A stretch of DNA of 37,215 nt from positions 1 through 37,215 of the forward strand of contig JADFOJ010000027.1 in NCBI GenBank assembly GCA_022562915.1, written 5' to 3'. The notes beneath the pieces are model-generated. The model saw only the letters and a list, made by a program, of their open reading frames with translations, was not told where the DNA came from and searched no databases. Within the stretch, counting starts at the first letter, position 1. The number at the start of each line of letters is the position of its first letter. This DNA is from Planctomycetota bacterium. GTDB lineage: Bacteria > Planctomycetota > Phycisphaerae > Phycisphaerales > SM1A02. Made by a program: the position numbers and the translations under genes. Shown here piece by piece: positions 31,428 to 37,215 of the stretch.

Positions 31428-33191
31428 TTACGGGCACGGCCCCCAGTTCGCCAGCAGGGTCAGGAAGTCCACGATCCCGACGCCGTCGCCGTCGAAATCG
31501 CACGTGGAGCCGACCTGGTTCCACTGCCCCAGCAGTTCCTTGAAGTCGACGATGCCGACCGTGCCGTCGCCGTCGGCGCAATCCCACGGGCACACCGCCT
31601 CGCAGGTGTCGATGATCCCGTTGCCGTTGTCATCGGGCTCGGTGCCCGCGGCGATCTCGCACTCGTCGGGTATGCCGTTGGCGTTGCAGTCCGCACTGGA
31701 GAGGTTCGCGATGTCATCGACGTCGCCGATGCCGTTGCCGTTGCAGTCGTAATCGCCGATCCGCAGGTAGTAGACGTCCTGCTCGCCGTTGAACGTCGCC
31801 GCCCATGCCAGGTGCGCGCCCACGTCGTCGGAGAGCAGGTCGTAGTAGTCACCGAGCTTGTTCTGATTCGGGAAACCGAGAAAACTGTCGAATGACGGGC
31901 TGAGCTGGACGTTGGGCGCCCAACTCCGACCCCCGTCGGTCGAAAACGAATAGAACAGCTCCGAGATATTCTCCAACGGGCTGTTGCGCGTGTCGTTCCA
32001 GATCACGTCGATGCGGCCGTTGGGCGCCACCGACATCTGCCCGAACCACTGCCAGGCGTTGGAACCCTGGGCATCGTCGTTGACCCGGAGCGGGTCGCTG
32101 AAGGTCGCGCCGCCGTCGATGCTGACGAGAAAGTGAATGTCCAGGGGATCCGGCCCGGGCGGGTTGATCGACGCCAGCACGTAGACGTTGCCGTGGTTCG
32201 GACCGCCGGAATGATCGACGTTGATGTTGACCTGTCCCAGCAGGCCGGCGGGGTTCGGGCCCACACCGAGCTCGAGGGTGCCGCCCATGTCGATCGGCGT
32301 GAGCTGGTCGAAGGTCGGTGTCTGCGCCTGGTTCTGGGCATTGCTCGAGCGCACGACCCAGAAGTCGGCGTTGACACCGTCGTTGCGGGTCCCCGCCACG
32401 TAGACCGCCCCGTCGGGACCGACGGCGGTGAGACCGAATACAGGCCTGGCGTCGCCGAGGATCGGGTCGTACTGGACGGGTTCCTGCCAGGTGAGACCGC
32501 CGTCGACCGAGCGGTTGAACTGGTTGGGGAAGAACTGGTTGCCGGCGGTGTTCCACGCCTGGTAGATGTGCCCGTCGCCGGGGCCGCCGGTCGTGTCGAT
32601 CGCGAACCACTGCTTGTCGCCGCCGAACGCGAAGTTCGTGACGGGCCAGGTCGCGCCATGATCACCGGAGATGAACATGTCCGATGCGAACGCCGGCGAC
32701 ACTCGGATACTGAGGTAATAGAACGTCCCGTCGACACCCGCGCCCAGGACCGGGTCACTGCGGAACAACCCGGCCTCGATGATGTTCAGACCCGCCCAGG
32801 TCCGCCCGCCGTCGGCGCTGAAGGAGTACCCCGCCTGGCGGAAGTTCGAGGCGATGTTGTCGAACTGTCGCCAGCCGATCGCCATCCGGTTGGGGGCCGT
32901 GGGATCGACTGCGATCGACGGCTCGTTGCCGGCGTCGTCGGGGATGTTGTTGCCCAGGTCGTCGATGTTGACCTGCACGATGACCGAGTCGCCGAAGCCG
33001 ACGTTGCCCGGCAGGCCGACCGATTCGGTCCCGGCACGCCACGGATCGTCGAGCCGTTCGCGGTGTTCCGGGCCGGACCGGGCGACCTGCACGGCCGGTC
33101 CGGAAACCGGTCCGTCCGCCCATACAGGCGTGACCGCCAGCAGCGCACAGCAACAGGTCGTCCCACCCATCAGGGATCGTCGGTACTTCAT
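31428..33191 (-). CDS. Secreted five-Asp-box (sialidase-like) protein with dockerin-like C-terminus
   Basis: A 587-residue product from ATG 33191, preceded by AAGGAG. An in-frame start at 33254 would precede the signal and is rejected. The signal peptide ends near VTPVWADG. The propeller domain carries five Asp boxes: SADGGRTW, SGDHGATW, SVDGGLTW, SIDGGATF and STDGGRSW, as in sialidases and other BNR proteins, but the Arg triad cannot be assigned. Near the C-terminus DCNGNGIGDVDD and DCNANGIPDECE are calcium-binding, thrombospondin-3-like repeats. The last 54 residues are the dockerin-like pair (CPWDCADGDGTVGIVDFK, CDFDGDGVGIVDFLTLLANW, GPCP). It is probably surface-attached, binding or cutting a glycan. 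Confidence 0.85.
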   Translation of the reverse strand: MKYRRSLMGGTTCCCALLAVTPVWADGPVSGPAVQVARSGPEHRERLDDPWRAGTESVGLPGNVGFGDSVIVQVNIDDLGNNIPDDAGNEPSIAVDPTAPNRMAIGWRQFDNIASNFRQAGYSFSADGGRTWAGLNIIEAGLFRSDPVLGAGVDGTFYYLSIRVSPAFASDMFISGDHGATWPVTNFAFGGDKQWFAIDTTGGPGDGHIYQAWNTAGNQFFPNQFNRSVDGGLTWQEPVQYDPILGDARPVFGLTAVGPDGAVYVAGTRNDGVNADFWVVRSSNAQNQAQTPTFDQLTPIDMGGTLELGVGPNPAGLLGQVNINVDHSGGPNHGNVYVLASINPPGPDPLDIHFLVSIDGGATFSDPLRVNDDAQGSNAWQWFGQMSVAPNGRIDVIWNDTRNSPLENISELFYSFSTDGGRSWAPNVQLSPSFDSFLGFPNQNKLGDYYDLLSDDVGAHLAWAATFNGEQDVYYLRIGDYDCNGNGIGDVDDIANLSSADCNANGIPDECEIAAGTEPDDNGNGIIDTCEAVCPWDCADGDGTVGIVDFKELLGQWNQVGSTCDFDGDGVGIVDFLTLLANWGPCP

Positions 33192-33305
33192 TGTCCTGGA
33201 GTCTCCTTCCGTCCTTGATCCTATGCCGCCGAGTGAACGCTCGCGATTGACCATTCGTCCCCCGCAGCCGGCGGTTCCACTGCGGCAGCCGAATCCCGGA
33301 TCGTG

Positions 33306-35267
33306 TCACGGCAACGAGGTGATCGGCGTGACGGCGTCTCCGGGAACGTCTCCCTGGAACTGGAGATAGACCATCGCGCGGTACAGCTCGCTCTCGGCGA
33401 TCAGTTGCTCGTGGGTTCCCTGGTCGGCGATGCGGCCGCCGTCGAGCAGCACGATGCGGTCGGCGTGCACGACCGTGCTCAGCCGGTGGGCGATGACAAA
33501 GCTCGTTCGCCCCTGCATGAGTTTGCCGAGACTCGCCTGGATGAACCGCTCGCTCTGGGTGTCGAGACTGCTCGTCGCCTCGTCGAGGATCAGGATGCGG
33601 GGATCGGCCAGCATCGCCCTGGCGATCGCGAGCCGCTGCCGCTGACCTCCGCTGAGACGCACTCCGCGTTCGCCGATGATCGTGTCGTAGCCGTCATCGA
33701 GCTCGGTGATGAACTCGTGGGCGTGCGCAAGAACGGCAACCTCGGTGATCTCGTCCATGGTCGCGCCGCGGCGGGCGTAGCCGATATTGTCCGCGACGGT
33801 CCCGTCGAAGAGAAAGATGTCCTGCTCGACGATCCCGAGCAATCTCCGGTAGCTCTCGACGTCGATCGATCGCAGGTCGGTGCCGTCGAGCTCGATAGAG
33901 CCGTGGGTGGGGTCGTAGAACCGCGCAATGAGGTTGCAGAGGGTGGTCTTGCCGGCGCCGCTGCGCCCGATGAGCGCGACCATCTCCCCCGGCATCACCT
34001 CGAGCGTGATGCCCTGCAGCACGTTGATATTCGATCCGGGGTAGACGAAGCTCACGTCGTGCAGCGAGATCCGCCCCTCGGTCCGAGCCGCGGCGACGAA
34101 GATCGTGCCGGGGGTGTGCTGCATCTCCTGCGGCTCATCGAGCAGGTCGAGCACGCGGTCGAGGCCCGCGAGGCTGTTCTGCAACTGGGTGGCGCTTGAC
34201 GCCAACGTCGCAAGCGGTGCGAGCATCATGGCGAGGTACGCCAGGAACATCACCAGATCCCCGGCGGTGATGGCGCCCTTGAGCACCTGGTTGCCGCCGT
34301 ACCACATCAGGACGGCGGACGCGACGGGGATCATGACCGACCAGGCGATATCGACACTCCGCGCCCACCACCACGTGTGCAGCTCCTGCCTGGCCATGAA
34401 GTGGTTGTTGCGGGTGAACCGTACCGACTCACTCCGCTGCCGCCCGAAGGTCCGGACCACCCGCATGCCACCGAACGATTCCGTGGCGTGGGTATCCACG
34501 TGCTGGCGGCTGGCGCGGATGTCCCTGTACTGCGGGCGGATGCGGCTGATCCACGTCCGGTGGGTGATCCACACGGTCGGGACCAGCAGCAGCGATCCCA
34601 CCATCAGCCGCCAGTCCACCACGGTCAGGACCACCAGCGTGCCGGTGAGTTGAATGATCGCCCGCCACGGGTTGTAGATCATGGAGAAGATCAGCTCGGC
34701 AACGCCGCCGGCGTCTTCGCGGAGAATGCTCACCACGCCGCCGGTCTTCAGGGCGTAGACACGGTGCAACGGCAGGCGCACGGCGTGGTCGAACACGCGC
34801 CGGCGAACGCTGACCTGCAGTTGCTTGGTGGTTTTCGTCATCTGCCATCGCCCCCAGACCCCGATCACGATCGAGGTCAGCGCGAGTGCCACCACGCCCA
34901 ACGACACCGCCGCCAGCAGGCGTCTCGGTTCCGCGGGCAGGCCGAGCCGGTCCGTGAGAAACGCCGGGACCGGCTTGCCCATCAGGACGTAGTCCACCAC
35001 GACCTTGGTGGCCGCCGGCGGCACGAGGTTCAGCATCGTCGCGATCGTGAGGGTCCCCAGCGCGAGCACTATCCGCGTCCGGTGGCACCTGATCAGTTCG
35101 CCGAAGCGACCCAGCAGCGTCAGGAACGAGCGGGTCCCCGCACCGGGACTTCCCAGCGCGGCCTCCGCGGAGGGCGAGATCTCGACGACGCCGGTTCTGC
35201 GTCCGCGTCGGAAATCCTTGCGGTACTGCCGGTACCGGCGGCGGCTGGACTCGTGTCGTGGCGGCAT
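33306..35267 (-). CDS. ABC exporter, fused permease and ATPase
   Basis: A 653-residue type IV (exporter) half-transporter. After a basic N-terminal tail (SSRRRYRQYRKDFRRGRR), typical of planctomycete members, six transmembrane helices run from about residue 70 to 380 (TRIVLALGTLTIATMLNLVPPAATK, LLAAVSLGVVALALTSIVIGVW, MIYNPWRAIIQLTGTLVVLTVV). The nucleotide-binding domain has Walker A GRSGAGKTT (about 432-440), the Q-loop GIVEQDIFLFDG, signature LSGGQRQRLAIARA (about 537) and Walker B ILILDEATSSLD, then the H-loop IAHRLSTV. It acts as a dimer. The substrate could be lipid, peptide or drug. ATG 35267 (MPPRHESS) is chosen; the frame is open 27 codons further. Confidence 0.92.
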   Translation of the reverse strand: MPPRHESSRRRYRQYRKDFRRGRRTGVVEISPSAEAALGSPGAGTRSFLTLLGRFGELIRCHRTRIVLALGTLTIATMLNLVPPAATKVVVDYVLMGKPVPAFLTDRLGLPAEPRRLLAAVSLGVVALALTSIVIGVWGRWQMTKTTKQLQVSVRRRVFDHAVRLPLHRVYALKTGGVVSILREDAGGVAELIFSMIYNPWRAIIQLTGTLVVLTVVDWRLMVGSLLLVPTVWITHRTWISRIRPQYRDIRASRQHVDTHATESFGGMRVVRTFGRQRSESVRFTRNNHFMARQELHTWWWARSVDIAWSVMIPVASAVLMWYGGNQVLKGAITAGDLVMFLAYLAMMLAPLATLASSATQLQNSLAGLDRVLDLLDEPQEMQHTPGTIFVAAARTEGRISLHDVSFVYPGSNINVLQGITLEVMPGEMVALIGRSGAGKTTLCNLIARFYDPTHGSIELDGTDLRSIDVESYRRLLGIVEQDIFLFDGTVADNIGYARRGATMDEITEVAVLAHAHEFITELDDGYDTIIGERGVRLSGGQRQRLAIARAMLADPRILILDEATSSLDTQSERFIQASLGKLMQGRTSFVIAHRLSTVVHADRIVLLDGGRIADQGTHEQLIAESELYRAMVYLQFQGDVPGDAVTPITSLP

Positions 35268-35443
35268 CGGAAGATCATAACCACACCCGGCGGGCACCCA
35301 CCGGCGGCGCCGCACGACGCCGGCAGCCCGGAATCGGGAATCGGGCACCGTGAAAGCATCGGAATCTTGTTGAAAGGCCGGGGCAACTGAGCAACACTGT
35401 ACCGGTCCCGATGCCCGCCGCGCCGGTTGATGGAGCCCGATCG

Positions 35444-37215
35444 ATGAAACCGCTCACCGCTGCAGGTGTAACCGTAGCCGCATTCTTGATGACGCAGGTC
35501 CCCCACGTCGCGGGGCAGGCTGTTCCGCTGGAGCAGGTCAACGTCGCCGTCGCGGTTGATTCCGGACTCGTCGTGAACACCGGCACCAGGCGGGCCGTGA
35601 TCTTCAGCACGGTGATCGAGGTCCCCGACGCCTCCTGGATACGATTGACCTTCGACCAGGCCCTGCTCGGCGGCGGCGCAACGGTCCTGAAGATGACCGG
35701 GCTCCAGGACGGCGCGGTGCAGCACCACACTGCCGAGACGCTCCGGCAGTGGCGCGACACCTCTGCATACTTCAACGGCAACGCCGTCAAGATCGAGCTG
35801 GTCTCGGACCCGCGCGAGCACCGGAGCCGGATCGTCATCCGGCGGGTGCTCATCGGCCCGCCCGGTGACGGCGGGATCGCCAGCCAGTGCGGGCCCACCG
35901 ATGACCGCCTACCGTCGTCTGATCCGCGGGTCGCCCGGACGAGCCCCGGCGGGTGCACGGCATGGATGATCGCCGATGCCGAGAACTGCTTCTTCACGGC
36001 GGGACACTGTTACTCGGTGAGCGGGCTTCAGATATGCGAGTTCAACGTGCCGCTGTCCAACAGCAACGGCTCGTGGAACCACCCGCCGCCGGCGGACCAG
36101 TACGCCGTGGATCACGCCTCGGCCCAGTTCGTCAACGGCGGTATCGGCAACGACTGGTCCTACTTCGGCTGTTTCGCCAACACCGAGACCGGCCTGACCG
36201 CATTCCAGGCGCAGGGCGATGCGTTTGACCTCGCGGCAACCCCGCCGCCCGTGGACGGGCAGACGATCCGCGTCACCGGCCACGGGACGGACAGCTCGCC
36301 GTCGAGCTGGAACCAGATCCAGCAGACCCACACCGGTCCCTACACCGACTTCATCGGTTCGACGATCAAGTACCAGGTGGACACCACCGGCGGCAGCTCC
36401 GGGTCGCCGGTCATCAACGAGGATACAGGACAGGCCATCGGCGTTCATACCAACGCCGGCTGCAACTCCGCCGGCGGCGGAGCGAACCAGGGCACCGGCA
36501 TCAACAACACCGGTCTCCAGGCCGCACTGGCCAACCCCGAGGGTATCTGCATACCCACGCCCGGGCTCGAGTATGCCTTTCCGAACGGCCTGCCGGAATT
36601 CCTCGATCCGGCCGGCGACACCATTCTCATGCAGATCGCCAGTGCAAACGGCGGCACTCTGGATCCCGACACTCCGACGCTGCACTTCACCGCCGGCGGC
36701 GGCTTCCAGGCCGTACCGATGTCACCGGCGGGCGGTGACTTCTTTGAAGCACTTTTCCCGTCGATCGAGTGCGGAACGCTCGTGCGGTTCTTCTTCAGCG
36801 CCGAAACGACGGAGGGCGAAGTCGTCTTCAATCCGCTGCTCGCGCCGTCGGAGGTGTACACCGCCATCAGCGGAGTCAGCCAGGAGTCGGTCTTCATCGA
36901 CGACTTCGAGAGCGATCTCGACTGGTCGGTCTCGGCCGCCGGCGGACTCACCGACGGCCAGTGGGAACGCGAGGTGCCCATCTCCAACGACATCTGCGAC
37001 CGGGGCAACCCCGGCAGCGATGCCGACGGTTCGGGCGTGTGCTTCCTGACCGACAACGATCCGGCCACGTGCAACAGCGACGTGGACAACGGCAGCACGA
37101 TCCTGACGTCGCCGCTGATGGACGCGAGCAACGGCACGCCGTTCATCTCCTATTGGAGGTGGTTCGACAACACCGGGGCCGGCGCGGGCGCCAACCCTTT
37201 CGAGGACACGATGGT
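35444..37215 (+). CDS. Secreted trypsin-like serine protease with C-terminal beta domain (cut by window edge)
   Basis: An open frame of 590 codons from ATG 35444 to the right edge. Residues 1-26 are a signal peptide (LTAAGVTVAAFLMTQVPHVAGQ). A propeptide-like region of about 120 residues follows. The protease domain has the His motif FFTAGHC (His188), a candidate Asp in AVDHA (Asp223), and the Ser motif TGGSSGSPV (Ser319, matching GDSGGP with Ser in place of Asp), and GVHTNAGC. After about residue 380 comes a beta-rich region, then FIDDFESDLDWSVS, the start of a jelly-roll module often placed before a dockerin-like tail in this group. The tail itself lies outside the window. Secreted or surface proteolysis is the likely role. 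Confidence 0.85.
   Translation, partial: MKPLTAAGVTVAAFLMTQVPHVAGQAVPLEQVNVAVAVDSGLVVNTGTRRAVIFSTVIEVPDASWIRLTFDQALLGGGATVLKMTGLQDGAVQHHTAETLRQWRDTSAYFNGNAVKIELVSDPREHRSRIVIRRVLIGPPGDGGIASQCGPTDDRLPSSDPRVARTSPGGCTAWMIADAENCFFTAGHCYSVSGLQICEFNVPLSNSNGSWNHPPPADQYAVDHASAQFVNGGIGNDWSYFGCFANTETGLTAFQAQGDAFDLAATPPPVDGQTIRVTGHGTDSSPSSWNQIQQTHTGPYTDFIGSTIKYQVDTTGGSSGSPVINEDTGQAIGVHTNAGCNSAGGGANQGTGINNTGLQAALANPEGICIPTPGLEYAFPNGLPEFLDPAGDTILMQIASANGGTLDPDTPTLHFTAGGGFQAVPMSPAGGDFFEALFPSIECGTLVRFFFSAETTEGEVVFNPLLAPSEVYTAISGVSQESVFIDDFESDLDWSVSAAGGLTDGQWEREVPISNDICDRGNPGSDADGSGVCFLTDNDPATCNSDVDNGSTILTSPLMDASNGTPFISYWRWFDNTGAGAGANPFEDTM

Overview
The window reads as chromosomal DNA from a high-GC planctomycete, most likely of the class Phycisphaerae. 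Three things support this. Two unrelated secreted proteins end in a Phycisphaerae-type dockerin-like pair (GIVDFL..LLG.WG, ending GPCP). Membrane proteins carry the short CxxC zinc ribbons common in this group. Remnants of ECF sigma factor/Ser-Thr kinase/WD40 loci, which are expanded in planctomycetes, are also present. No phage, plasmid or CRISPR genes were seen. No rRNA was seen, and the only tRNA signal is a 3' half.

Region 1-8400 is a mosaic. A secreted-protein gene is cut by the left edge. Positions 880-2620 are a gene graveyard: the tail of an unknown gene with its terminator hairpin, the C-terminus of an ECF sigma factor, a kinase-WD40 gene that has lost its catalytic core, and a frameshifted, truncated GNAT acetyltransferase, joined head to tail. 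Intact genes follow: a zinc-ribbon membrane protein, a tRNA-dihydrouridine synthase, Maf, a lipoprotein, an RDD membrane protein and a ClpP/NfeD-like protease. A second broken kinase and a tRNA 3' half lie among them.

Region 8900-17450 holds a large secreted dockerin-like protein and a tight two-gene unit of mtnA with a class II aldolase/short-chain dehydrogenase fusion. This unit looks like salvage of methylthioribose or 5-deoxyribose. An MFS transporter and the translational GTPase TypA follow. A 94-bp structured inverted repeat separates the convergent aldolase and MFS genes.

Region 17600-23800 is the most coherent and least described part. It is a same-strand series of exported proteins: two LpoB-like lipoproteins, a COG3014-like TPR lipoprotein, a 695-residue protein with two LpoB/CsgG-like modules, a YcfL-like (DUF1425) lipoprotein and a small lipoprotein. 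It looks like an expanded planctomycete version of the lpoB-ycfL envelope neighbourhood.

Region 24000-37215 contains an ABC-2 exporter pair, a LolA-like/TlpA thioredoxin fusion, a TPR lipoprotein, a 999-residue zinc metalloprotease with an Asp/Gly/Asn repeat tract and a clear intrinsic terminator. After these come a five-Asp-box sialidase-like dockerin protein, an ABC exporter (fused permease/ATPase) and a trypsin-like secreted protease cut by the right edge.

Three small palindromic elements, two of one family and one of another, sit exactly at stop codons. The two families have different ends but share a central core.
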